Shown: positions 37,807 to 45,241 of the stretch, piece by piece
Layout: each line of letters begins with the position of its first letter
Position numbering within the stretch: position 1 is the stretch's first letter
Notes under the pieces: model-generated
Database searches by the model: none
What the model saw: the letters and a program-made list of their open reading frames with translations, nothing else
What the model was told of the DNA's origin: nothing
Assembly (NCBI RefSeq): GCF_014926405.1
Contig: NZ_JACXXJ020000004.1
Location: 1 to 64,000 of the forward strand
Origin: Agrobacterium vitis
GTDB taxonomy: Bacteria > Pseudomonadota > Alphaproteobacteria > Rhizobiales > Rhizobiaceae
Direction of reading: 5' to 3'
Length of the DNA: 64,000 bases
Translations under genes and position numbers: made by a program

Positions 37807-38253
37807 TCACGATGCCACCTCAGGAACTGGGGATGTGGCCGTTCGAAACCCCTGCCGGGCACGATCGCCCTTCCGGTCTTGTTGAGGAGGCCTTGAATGC
37901 TGCCAGGATCGTTCACCTGAGACTATGATGAGCTTCGAGACCCCCGTCACGGACGTAGTCCAGGCATTGTCCTGTCCGCTCTCCCGAACTTTGTCGAAGG
38001 TCTCGGTCATCGACTGAGGCGGCCACAAATCGGAGGCCATCAAAGATTGGATCTTACGATCGAGGAAACTCCCCGGCTCCCCGGTGGCAAGATCTTCCAT
38101 AATCTCGTGATAGGTGACCTTGCGAGGTTGGCTGTTCTCCGGCTTCCGATGCTCCGCTGCCAGCAGGCCGCGCTCCTCGCCCTCGGCATCTGCCTCATTG
38201 GCTCTGCGATGCAGCCCGAGCGACCGCAGAATTTTTCCCTTGAATGTCGCCAT
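37807..38253 (-). CDS. Hypothetical protein, 148 aa
   Basis: The minus frame from ATG 38253 (MATFKGKILRSLGLHRRAN) is charged and contains KVTYHEIMEDLATGEPG and SFLDRKIQSLMASDLW. No domain or membrane span is recognised. The C-terminal 35 residues are low-complexity and basic, so the real stop or frame may differ. Coding status is uncertain; it lies in the 820-bp gap between HipB and the next plus-strand gene. Confidence 0.35.
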   Translation of the reverse strand: MATFKGKILRSLGLHRRANEADAEGEERGLLAAEHRKPENSQPRKVTYHEIMEDLATGEPGSFLDRKIQSLMASDLWPPQSMTETFDKVRESGQDNAWTTSVTGVSKLIIVSGERSWQHSRPPQQDRKGDRARQGFRTATSPVPEVAS

Positions 38254-38457
38254 GCGCCCCTGCCCGCAAAAGCCCGGTAACATCGAGCTTTCCATCGCTG
38301 TCGTGAACCTTGCCCGCCTTCAGTACCAATCACACCTACGGGCGATTTGGCAACCTGAGTATCAATAAGCTTCTTTATCTTAGAAATCTGGCCCGTCGCT
38401 CTCGTCGAGAATCGATAATCCGGCCTCATATGCCGCCTCAATGAAGGCTTCCCGCGC

Positions 38458-39450
38458 ATGTTCCGGCGTATCGTCCTCACCACCACTCAGGACAGCATCG
38501 CAGATCATCAGCGCGGTCACATATTGGATCAAATTCATCTCGGTGCGGTCGAAGGTGGCATGCCGTCCTATCTTGTTAGCAAGCTGCCTCTCTCGTCTGG
38601 TGAGGACGATTTTGACGGCGCGAGAAAAATGCTCTCCCGCTCATTCGCTGCTTACAGGGCGCGCCGGGACGGGGACCAAGACTGGATAGAGAGCCGTATC
38701 GAGGCCGCGATCGAAGCGAAGGCACTGATGGGCAACGCGTCGGAACGAGGGTGGATCGACCTGGTCTCCGGATCGACCGGCGTTCCGGTGCAGGATCTGC
38801 GGGGGATTCAATCCCTGATCGACGATGGCTTTCTCGAAGGGACCGCGCTCGAGATCATAAAGGAACTCCTCGAGTGGATTGCCGACATTCCCGAGCGACT
38901 GCTGGATTTCGTGAGGCCCGAAAACCTTGAAGGGCTTTTCGGCGAAGCGTACAAGAAACTGCCCTCGGACGACGAGCGAGGAAAACTGGGTTTGGCTGCG
39001 CTTCTGAAAATTCTGCCAGTCTGGATGTCCGCGCGACCGCTGTGCGAAATCGAGCGTCACTACACCGGGCTCCAGGACGTCGGCAATTGCAAGTTCGCAC
39101 GGCAGTTCGCGCTTAGGGTTGTCCAGGACTTAGCATTTATAGCGGGCCTTCCAGCGAGAATCCTTGTTGCTCGAAATGCCGACGATGAACTCGCGGGCAA
39201 ACCGACCACTCCTATTCCAACGGTGTTGTCCACGCTGGCCGCTATTGTCCGCGAGGGGTACGACAGTCCCGATGCTCTTGCAAGCCGAGTGGACCACGGC
39301 CGCGACGTCTCGCGGGTGAGGTCCATGGCACTATATCATGGCTACAAACCGTACATTGAAGATGGCGGCACGTTTGAAGACTTCAACGACATGCGGGAAC
39401 GTGTCAAGCGCGGGAAGGAATTGTATACTTTCCTAGAGGAAAGCGGCTGA
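38458..39450 (+). CDS. Hypothetical protein, possible C-terminal part of an SF2 helicase
   Basis: The frame of 330 codons has codon usage like its neighbours from about residue 35 (MPSYLVSKLPLSSGEDDFDG) onward; the first 34 residues look spurious, and ATG 38560 is a better start. Segments such as WIDLVSGSTGVPVQDLRGI, LEIIKELLEWIADIPERL, RPLCEIERHYTG, and VLSTLAAIVREGYDSPDAL resemble the helical C-terminal extensions of Ski2-like DEAD/DEAH helicases found in defence systems. No Walker A or DExH motif is in the frame. It may therefore be a truncated gene or a stand-alone helical protein. Confidence 0.45.
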   Translation: MFRRIVLTTTQDSIADHQRGHILDQIHLGAVEGGMPSYLVSKLPLSSGEDDFDGARKMLSRSFAAYRARRDGDQDWIESRIEAAIEAKALMGNASERGWIDLVSGSTGVPVQDLRGIQSLIDDGFLEGTALEIIKELLEWIADIPERLLDFVRPENLEGLFGEAYKKLPSDDERGKLGLAALLKILPVWMSARPLCEIERHYTGLQDVGNCKFARQFALRVVQDLAFIAGLPARILVARNADDELAGKPTTPIPTVLSTLAAIVREGYDSPDALASRVDHGRDVSRVRSMALYHGYKPYIEDGGTFEDFNDMRERVKRGKELYTFLEESG

Positions 39451-39465
39451 GCCGCGCTTTGCCTA

Positions 39466-39890
39466 TTCGTTTGGAACACCGCCAGCCACCGCGCCCGCTC
39501 GATGCCCGGCACGGGAAGCGGCTCAGAGGGAAGAACGCTGATGCGCCAGCGCGTGGTGGCGGCCGTCGGCTCCCCGAATTCAGCTGCCCCCGGCGGGTGG
39601 AGTCATCGACGAACCGCAATTCCGATCGTTCCCGCCGCAAGCTGTAGCCGTCGCGAGGCGGCCATAGGCAGTCGCACCAGCTCGGCGACAACGGCGCAGA
39701 GCCCGCCAAAACGCAGACCCTCCTCGAAATTTGTGAGCACATCCTCCCTGGTCGGCTTCGACATAGATCACCCGTTCATGATGAAGCCCTGCCTCACGCC
39801 AAGGCAGGCGCGAACGGATCCGGCCGTGCCAGGCACCAGAGGATATTGCCCTTGGTGCGCGCGACGATGTCGGAGTGCGGGCAAGAATCG
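39466..39890 (-). pseudogene. imuA: ImuA mutagenesis protein, C-terminal remnant
   Basis: Reading the minus strand, DIVARTKGNILWCLARPDPF and, one frame away, GLHHERVIYVEAD lead to EDVLTNFEEGLRFGGLCAVV and AELVRLPMAASRRLQLAA, then after an in-frame TGA GEPTAATTRWRISVLPSEPL and PVPGIERARWLAVF. This is the end of the RecA-like ImuA protein of the SOS imuA-imuB-dnaE2 cassette. At least two frame changes and one nonsense codon are present, and the N-terminal half is absent. It is on the same strand as the dnaE2 fragment but 5 kb upstream, and no imuB lies between. Confidence 0.72.
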
Positions 39891-39927
39891 GCAACTCGAT
39901 TTGGGGCCCTGATCGCGCCGGCCCCGA

Positions 39928-40090
39928 AAACGAAAAAGCCTGCCGCGGGAGGAGGTGCGGCAGGCTTTCCGAAAAGAACCGAACAACGGCTGGGAGGAGG
40001 AGTGCCGCTGTTCCGACAGACGACCTTTGGGAGGAGGAGTGGACCGTCTGAATTCGAAGCTCTGCGGGAGGAGGTGCATCGCTTCGGTGA
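39928..40090 (-). ncRNA. Alpha-r14-like trans-acting sRNA with four anti-Shine-Dalgarno loops
   Basis: On the minus strand CCTCCTCCC occurs four times (plus-strand positions 40066-40074, 40029-40037, 39992-40000, 39947-39955). Each lies in the loop of a hairpin: CGAAGC/GCTTCG (40055-40086), GACG/CGTC (around 40020-40050), a GAACAGCGGC/GCCGTTGTTC stem (around 39975-40015) and a final AGCCTGCCGC/GCGGCAGGCT stem followed by TTTTTCGTTTT, a Rho-independent terminator. This is the architecture of alpha-r14 sRNAs such as NfeR1, which use CCUCCUCCC loops to mask ribosome binding sites of many transporter mRNAs. Known members, as I remember them, have three such loops. The 5' end is estimated. Confidence 0.8.
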
Positions 40091-40213
40091 ATACTAAGGT
40101 ACCAGTTTCCGCCGCACACGAAACAGACTTTGCTGCAGTGCAGCTATGCGGAAAATGCACGACCTAATCCTGATGAGAGCGACCTCCAGCACAACGCCTC
40201 TCGGCGGCCAGAC

Positions 40214-40241
40214 ACAAAAACGCCCGCGTCATCAGCGGGCG
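40214..40241 (-). terminator. Terminator of the DUF1127 gene
   Basis: On the minus strand ACGCCCGC and GCGGGCGT flank a 7-base loop and are followed by TTTTTGTG. It lies 33 bp beyond the DUF1127 stop. Confidence 0.8.
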
Positions 40242-40274
40242 TAGTGTCAATCAGGATGGGCAGGAAAAAGCCGC

Positions 40275-40421
40275 TTAGCGGGCGACCGACTGGCGGGCAA
40301 CGCTGTGGATGTCGGCACGATTGATACCGAGGTCCTGCAGTTCGCGCGAGCTCATGCGGCCGAGTTCGGTAACGGTCTGACGGTACTTGCGCCAGTTGTT
40401 GAAGGAGCGTGCCACGTTCAT
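40275..40421 (-). CDS. DUF1127 small protein, 48 aa
   Basis: The product reads MNVARSFNNWRKYRQTVTEL then GRMSSRELQDLGINRADI, the complete DUF1127 (YjiS-like) domain. The start at 40421 follows AAGGGGATCATC. These Arg-rich proteins are common in Rhizobiaceae; in Agrobacterium several influence phosphate and carbon metabolism and RNA turnover. A strong terminator makes this a single-gene transcript. Confidence 0.85.
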   Translation of the reverse strand: MNVARSFNNWRKYRQTVTELGRMSSRELQDLGINRADIHSVARQSVAR

Positions 40422-40592
40422 GATGATCCCCTTTCGTGAGGTCTCTAGACGCCAGCAACCATGCCTTGGTTCCAACGTCGTTTCGATGATTGGAATATAG
40501 GCTCTTGGCCGTCGGTCTATAAGGCACAAGGTCTCAGGTCGGCCATGCGTCCAAAGCATGGGTCTTCTCCGAGGCTGATCAAAGCAATAGCA

Positions 40593-41573
40593 TCAAGCCC
40601 GGAAACGGTCGAAGGCGGTGAGGCGTTTGATGGGTGGATCTGCATCGGGATAACGGTAGATTTCGACCCTGAGATAGCGGAGCTCGTCATCGAGCGCCTC
40701 TTCCCCAACCTCGATCCACCAGGATTTGGGACGGCCGTCGCTTCCGTCGGACCAGCGATAGCCTCGCGCCTTCAGGTGGTCCTTCATGTCGAACGGGCTG
40801 TTCTCCGCAAAGATCCGGACCCGCGACCTTTGGCTTGCTTCATAGAGTTCCGCAAAAGCGGTGGAAGCCGATCCATCCATCGCGCGAGCCAGGACCTCCA
40901 GAAGTGCAAAGCAATCGTCGATCGCACGATGACCATCATGGAAGTAGCCAGCCTGCCCGATCAGGTAACCTAGCTTGGTGCCTTCATAGCCCCGCGACGA
41001 CCAGTCGATCTCGGAGTTGGAGCAAGCCCAGGCCTTGCCGGAAAACAGGTGAGAAAATGCCTCGCAGAATGGCCTGTCGAAGCCTGCATTGTGGGCGATC
41101 AGCAGATCAGCGGGTTCAATCAGCGCCTGTAAAGCGGCCATATCGATCGATTGCCCGACGACCATATCGTCGGTGATCCCGGTGAGCTTGGTGATTTCAG
41201 GGGGAATGGAAATACTTGGCTGCTGAAGCCCACCGTAGATACCAGTCACGTCACCGATACTTCCTGCCGCATCGAAGGTAAAAGCGATCGCGCCAATCTC
41301 GATGATCTCATCCTTGCGAGCATCGAGGCCCGTGGTCTCAGTGTCGAGAATGATGCCCTTGAGGGGGTACGCTGGCCGGGCGAATGGTGCGATTGCACGC
41401 GGCATAAGTTTCTGCAGGATCCGATATCGACCTGTCTCCGACAAATGTCGGACCATGTCCTCTTCGCTCATGGGGGTGGCATGCTTTGTCGTGTTTGGCG
41501 ATTTGGAGGCACCACGCGTGACCATCTGGTCGCACGGAGCCTGCTCCGAAAACATGTCAAACTGTTCTGCCAT
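40593..41573 (-). CDS. DEDDh 3'-5' exonuclease (DnaQ-like)
   Basis: The 326-aa protein starts at ATG 41573; an upstream TTG adds four residues. Motif ExoI is DTETTG (D77, E79), ExoII is LIAHNAGFDRPF, and ExoIII is HRAIDD. A C-terminal domain of about 80 residues (KARGYRWSDGSDGRPKSWW) is typical of a rhizobial subfamily, possibly DNA-binding. The enzyme should degrade nucleic acids 3' to 5'. It is monocistronic by spacing. Confidence 0.88.
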   Translation of the reverse strand: MAEQFDMFSEQAPCDQMVTRGASKSPNTTKHATPMSEEDMVRHLSETGRYRILQKLMPRAIAPFARPAYPLKGIILDTETTGLDARKDEIIEIGAIAFTFDAAGSIGDVTGIYGGLQQPSISIPPEITKLTGITDDMVVGQSIDMAALQALIEPADLLIAHNAGFDRPFCEAFSHLFSGKAWACSNSEIDWSSRGYEGTKLGYLIGQAGYFHDGHRAIDDCFALLEVLARAMDGSASTAFAELYEASQRSRVRIFAENSPFDMKDHLKARGYRWSDGSDGRPKSWWIEVGEEALDDELRYLRVEIYRYPDADPPIKRLTAFDRFRA

Positions 41574-41708
41574 TCCTGTTGTCAAAGCCTCGCCGCCAAT
41601 ATGCCACCTTCAAAACACGGCACGATCGGCAGATCAACCTTGTTGCTGGGGGCACGGTTTCAGCTAACCTGCGAGCAACGTGTTAGGTCTCATCGCGACG
41701 GGAGGATA

Positions 41709-42665
41709 CTATTCGTCTTGGTATCCGCCATTCATCTCTTCCCCGTATTCGCGAATGATCTCGTCCGTGTCAACGTAATCCATCGGGTCGACATTGAAAA
41801 ATTCAACCGGGTCCCTCTCGTCCAAAGTCGTTATTTCGTGGGGAAATCCTGCGGCCATCAATTCAGCGAGGCCATTCAGTTTGAGATCGCAGACATTGCA
41901 AATAAATGCAGTGGGAAGCACGCGGGTTTCGTACATGAGCGATCCATCCCTTAGGAATTCGCGGCTAACGCCTACTGGCTTCCCACCGAGGACAGCCTGC
42001 GAGCCGCAGGCCGGACATTTATGCGCCTTAAGGTGGGCGCCGTTGGTTTGGACCGCGTAGCCAAACCCAACCTCCTTTTTGCGAAGCTCCGCCTGCTCTT
42101 GGGGGCTGCGCTCGTAGAATCTGTCCTTGGCGTTCCGGACGTCACTCCTCACCCGCTGTGACCGATCTTTCAAGAATGCATTTGCGGCCATCGATGCGGT
42201 ATTGGCATCCTCTTCCCCCATAAGGTCCACCAGGTCCAACTGCGTTGACTGAGTGCCTTTTACCGCAAGGAGATAGACGGCCGGTAGTATTTGATTGGCA
42301 TCCTGGGCACTTATCTCGTCGTTCTCGCCATGGAGCTCACGATTTCTCGCGTCAACAAGCACCTGGATGGGGTCAAAGTTGAGGGCCTTCAGATCCGGAT
42401 AGGCAGCTTTTAGCCGGGTGATCGCTACTCTTAGACCCACCGTTTTCGCGTTATCGGAAGAATCGGCGCCGGCGGCGTACAACAGGCTGTCCTCGGAAAG
42501 GTCAGCGTTCAATATCGGGCTTTTGAGGACCAGCGCGCCGCGAATAAAAAATTCGCAGAAGAACGACACGTACAGAAGGAATTGGTCATCATCGCGGGGC
42601 AGACCCGATGCTTTCGACCAGTAGCGCTTTGCCTTGGCAAAATACTTCGATGCATCCCATGTCAT
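41709..42665 (-). CDS. HEPN-like protein with C-terminal zinc ribbon, 318 aa
   Basis: The start at ATG 42665 overlaps the stop of the upstream dioxygenase-like gene (ATGA). The N-terminal 160 residues are helical and carry R107-x4-H112 within DARNRELHGEND, the HEPN ribonuclease signature. The C-terminal part has C217/C220 and C256/C259, a zinc ribbon. HEPN domains are metal-independent RNases in many toxin and antiphage systems. The combination suggests an RNA-targeting effector with a zinc-bound recognition or sensing domain. The motif alone does not prove catalysis; many HEPN-like proteins are inactive. Confidence 0.6.
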   Translation of the reverse strand: MTWDASKYFAKAKRYWSKASGLPRDDDQFLLYVSFFCEFFIRGALVLKSPILNADLSEDSLLYAAGADSSDNAKTVGLRVAITRLKAAYPDLKALNFDPIQVLVDARNRELHGENDEISAQDANQILPAVYLLAVKGTQSTQLDLVDLMGEEDANTASMAANAFLKDRSQRVRSDVRNAKDRFYERSPQEQAELRKKEVGFGYAVQTNGAHLKAHKCPACGSQAVLGGKPVGVSREFLRDGSLMYETRVLPTAFICNVCDLKLNGLAELMAAGFPHEITTLDERDPVEFFNVDPMDYVDTDEIIREYGEEMNGGYQDE

Positions 42666-43276
42666 GCGTGCTTTTCCAATGCCAGGCGCCACAGCCAGCC
42701 GGTGGTCTCCGACATGGCCTGCCGCCCGTGCAACATGCCCCAGTTGTCGAAAATCACCCACGAAATTTTCTCCCAGTCCACAAAGTGATCGGGCTGTGCA
42801 TCGCTGATCACCTCGGAGAGCCGCCTGGCTTTCGGGTCAAGGGGCTTCATCAGGTCAGAGTTATAGCGGTAGAATTTACCGTGGCGGCTAATATTGGCGA
42901 AACTGGCGAAGTAAGACTTTGCGCTTGTCGTAATCCGAAAGGTGCCGGAATCCGTTGCGGCGGCCCGCAAGCGGTCGCCGGAAAACAGCGTCGTGGCGCC
43001 TGGCCGCGAAACGGGGCAGAACAGAGCGATGTATCGGGGAGGCAAGGGCAGGAAGGCAAAATCTGTATGAGGCGGGAACCGGCCTTTCCCGTGATTGGCG
43101 GATAGGCTGTTGGGTCGCGCAGCCATCGCTTCGCGGGGGTGAAGCTTATCTATTCGCATCGTCGAAAGCCCCAAGGCCGATACGAACGCGCGCAGCGCGG
43201 GCATCGCCGGCGTGCCAGACCGTGGGTATTCAAAAAATCCGCGCGCTTCGACTGCGGAGAATATCGCGTTAATCAT
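42662..43276 (-). CDS. TauD/clavaminate-synthase-like Fe(II)/2OG dioxygenase, short form
   Basis: The 204-aa product contains H70-T-D72 in FPPHTDFAFLPLPPRY, and a distal H183 with R185 in NWGMLHGRQAMS, giving the H-x-D...H iron triad and a 2-oxoglutarate-binding Arg of the TauD family. Typical members are about 280 aa; this one lacks much of the N-terminal cap. It overlaps the HEPN-like gene by 4 bp and must be co-translated with it. Substrate is unknown; amino acid or nucleic acid oxidation are both possible. Confidence 0.7.
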   Translation of the reverse strand: MINAIFSAVEARGFFEYPRSGTPAMPALRAFVSALGLSTMRIDKLHPREAMAARPNSLSANHGKGRFPPHTDFAFLPLPPRYIALFCPVSRPGATTLFSGDRLRAAATDSGTFRITTSAKSYFASFANISRHGKFYRYNSDLMKPLDPKARRLSEVISDAQPDHFVDWEKISWVIFDNWGMLHGRQAMSETTGWLWRLALEKHA

Positions 43277-43457
43277 TCGGACCTTCCGGTGTCCGCTGAC
43301 GAGTTCACTGTTGCTTTTCTCCTAGAACTGACGGCGTGACCCGCAAAGGCTGCACAACGATAAGCGTGTTTTCGTCTTTAGGGACGGCCAGGCGCAGCAT
43401 ACAGGAAAACAAAACGGGGGGAAATCTTGACGAGAATCAACCCTACTAAGGGTACCT

Positions 43458-44135
43458 TCAACCGCCGGCACGCTCGCATTGGAGCCTTTGGTCTAACCGC
43501 GAGCGCTCGCTGTCCTTCTGGCTCACGGCAAGCGCAGCCTCCAGATCGTCAATTGCATTGCGATCGCTGAGCACTTTGCGGATCTCAAACCGCAATTCAA
43601 GAAACTCACTCCGAAAGCGTTCTGCAGTAAGCTTGAGCAAAGCCCCTTCGATCCACTCGAGTGCGCCGGAAGCATCTCCCTGCGCAAGTCGGGATCTTGC
43701 CATCAAGCGCTCCTGCCATTCGTTATTCAGTGTGGTGAGGTCTCGAAGCAAGGTTTCCCCATCTGCTGGCTGTCCCATATCGATTAAGAGCTCCGCGTGT
43801 CGCTGATGATGGAATGGAACAGGCCTGATGATCGACCGGTAATGGAGGCGAGCTTTTTGCTGGAGCTCAATGGCCTCGTCGGGGGACAGTCGAGATGCCT
43901 CAAAATAGATCTCAGCTCGCGCTGCCCTCTCCCGGTCCGACTGCAGACTGTCCAGTTCAGCCTCGGGCAGGCCCTTAAATATAGTCCGAAACATGTCCGG
44001 ACGTTCAACTGATACGTACCGACCAAGAGCGGCGAAGGCATCGAAAGCATGCTGCGCTCCAGCGTTGGCCGCTGAGATAATTGTGCGCTTATACCACCTC
44101 ACTAGGACACGATCGACGCGCCCTCGCTGCCTCAT
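43458..44135 (-). CDS. Helical (TPR-like) protein, 225 aa
   Basis: The sequence consists of helix pairs resembling degenerate TPRs (ERAARAEIYFEASRLSPDE, MARSRLAQGDASGALEWIEG, SEFLELRFEIRKVLSDRNA). No catalytic motif or membrane segment is visible. The N-terminus is basic. It is on the same strand as the dioxygenase/HEPN pair but 180 bp upstream, so linkage to that operon is possible but uncertain. Confidence 0.55.
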   Translation of the reverse strand: MRQRGRVDRVLVRWYKRTIISAANAGAQHAFDAFAALGRYVSVERPDMFRTIFKGLPEAELDSLQSDRERAARAEIYFEASRLSPDEAIELQQKARLHYRSIIRPVPFHHQRHAELLIDMGQPADGETLLRDLTTLNNEWQERLMARSRLAQGDASGALEWIEGALLKLTAERFRSEFLELRFEIRKVLSDRNAIDDLEAALAVSQKDSERSRLDQRLQCERAGG

Positions 44136-44252
44136 TAGGTTGTCATTTCACATTTTTCTGCAATCGGCACCTGCATGGTCTAACCTATTGAAATTAATAT
44201 TACTGGCTTACCTTCTCCCAGATTAGATCTTTAAAAAGTACAACCAACGCTA

Positions 44253-44281
44253 TTGACAACGATCAATCATGTTGGAATATT
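44253..44281 (+). promoter_or_regulatory. Candidate sigma-70 promoter of the TyrRS-linked cluster
   Basis: A perfect TTGACA (44253-44258) is followed after 17 bp by AATATT (44276-44281). Transcription would begin near 44288, just before the tandem repeat and 160 bp before the first gene. The -10 is imperfect. Confidence 0.45.
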
Positions 44282-44298
44282 CGTTAATGTCGCACCTT

Positions 44299-44346
44299 TA
44301 AGAAGAGATAAGTTCACTCTTCTAAGAAGAGATAAGTTCACTCTTC
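44299..44346. repeat. Perfect 24-bp tandem duplication in the cluster leader
   Basis: Two adjacent identical copies (44299-44322 and 44323-44346) begin TAAGAAGAGATAAG and end TTCACTCTTC. Within each, GAAGAG and CTCTTC are complementary arms separated by nine bases, so each can be a dyad operator in DNA or a small hairpin in RNA. Position downstream of a likely promoter and upstream of the first cluster gene points to regulation. Confidence 0.85.
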
Positions 44347-44450
44347 CGGCGACGTTAACTCAGTGCATTCATGTTTGCCCGCTATTGCCCTGCATTTGTT
44401 GCAGAAGCGGTGAGTTGTGTTTTCTCTAATTTGAAAATAAGGAGCGACCA

Positions 44451-45095
44451 ATGTCTCGAATTCATGGAATGGAAAATGTTGTAGGTGCAGAGAGCATCAT
44501 TGCGGCTTCAATTGTCGATGCCGACGCGCTTCGAAAAATTCCGGAAAACGCTGATGGCATTAAGGCCAAGGCAATGGAACTGACCGACTCGTGGGCGGGT
44601 GTGATGTTTGCCCTGACGCCGGAGGAACTGACGACGATCGCCGTGGCTGTCGGGTTTAGCCAGAATGTGGCCGAGAAGATCCACGGCAAAATTAGCGCGC
44701 TGAACTATGCTACTACCCAAGGCGCTCAAGGGCGCTGGTCGATCGCGACCTATCATTCGCTCGACGTTACCCTGATGGCGTTGCGCGGCGTAGAAAGCTT
44801 CGACGACGCACTTGCCAGTTTCAACGACAGCAACGTGCGTAAAGTGCTCGACGCTAACCAGGAAACGTTCCAGCGTATCAAACAGTCACTGCCCGCTCAT
44901 GCGGCGCGCATGAATTTCAAACCTGAAACAGCGGCCGCAGTGCTGGCCGCTTTCGGCGCTGAGGTCTCTCCCGATCTGCTTTACGAGCTTGCGACGAAGT
45001 ACGACACAACGTCGGTTATCGATCTCGAAGGGCGCCGTGGCGTTACCGTTGAATTTATCCGTAGCGTGACGCTGACTCTGGCGTCGACTCTCTAA
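44451..45095 (+). CDS. Unknown protein, 214 aa, first gene of the TyrRS-linked cluster
   Basis: The ATG follows AAATAAGGAGCGACCA, a good ribosome binding site. The product is helical and soluble (ADGIKAKAMELTDSWAGVMF, LTPEELTTIAVAVGFSQNV, LDANQETFQRIKQSLPAHA) and ends SVTLTLASTL. It has no Cys, no signal peptide and no recognised fold. It is followed by 146 bp before the dioxygenase genes and a GC-rich stem (GCGGCGGC... region 45118-45140) that could be a terminator or attenuator. It may be a carrier or substrate protein, a regulator, or unrelated to the pathway. Confidence 0.75.
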   Translation: MSRIHGMENVVGAESIIAASIVDADALRKIPENADGIKAKAMELTDSWAGVMFALTPEELTTIAVAVGFSQNVAEKIHGKISALNYATTQGAQGRWSIATYHSLDVTLMALRGVESFDDALASFNDSNVRKVLDANQETFQRIKQSLPAHAARMNFKPETAAAVLAAFGAEVSPDLLYELATKYDTTSVIDLEGRRGVTVEFIRSVTLTLASTL

Positions 45096-45241
45096 CCCTT
45101 ACGTCGCGGCCCTTAAAGCGGCGGCGCAAACCGCCGCCGCTGATTAGACATTATTGGGAATGGTTTGAAACGAATTATCGCTCAATAATGATCTAGGCAG
45201 TTTTTCCTCTGATGAAAACTCTCGGAAAAAGGCGTTAGAAT

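Noticed and set aside
39947..40074. Four GGGAGGAGG repeats considered as a CRISPR-like or minisatellite array
   Set aside because: The repeat is only nine bases, spacers differ in length and form stems with each other, and the last sits in a terminator loop, which fits an sRNA.
39502..40119. Plus-strand open frames across the imuA remnant and the sRNA
   Set aside because: The minus strand carries recognisable ImuA residues and the hairpin/terminator structure; the plus frames are antisense shadows, and the GGGAGGAGG repeats are the complement of sRNA loops, not a ribosome-binding-site array.
44451..45095. The 214-aa protein as a RiPP precursor for the radical SAM enzyme
   Set aside because: It is far longer than usual precursors, has no Cys and no obvious leader/core boundary or repeated core, and no RiPP recognition element was seen in the enzymes; kept only as an unknown.
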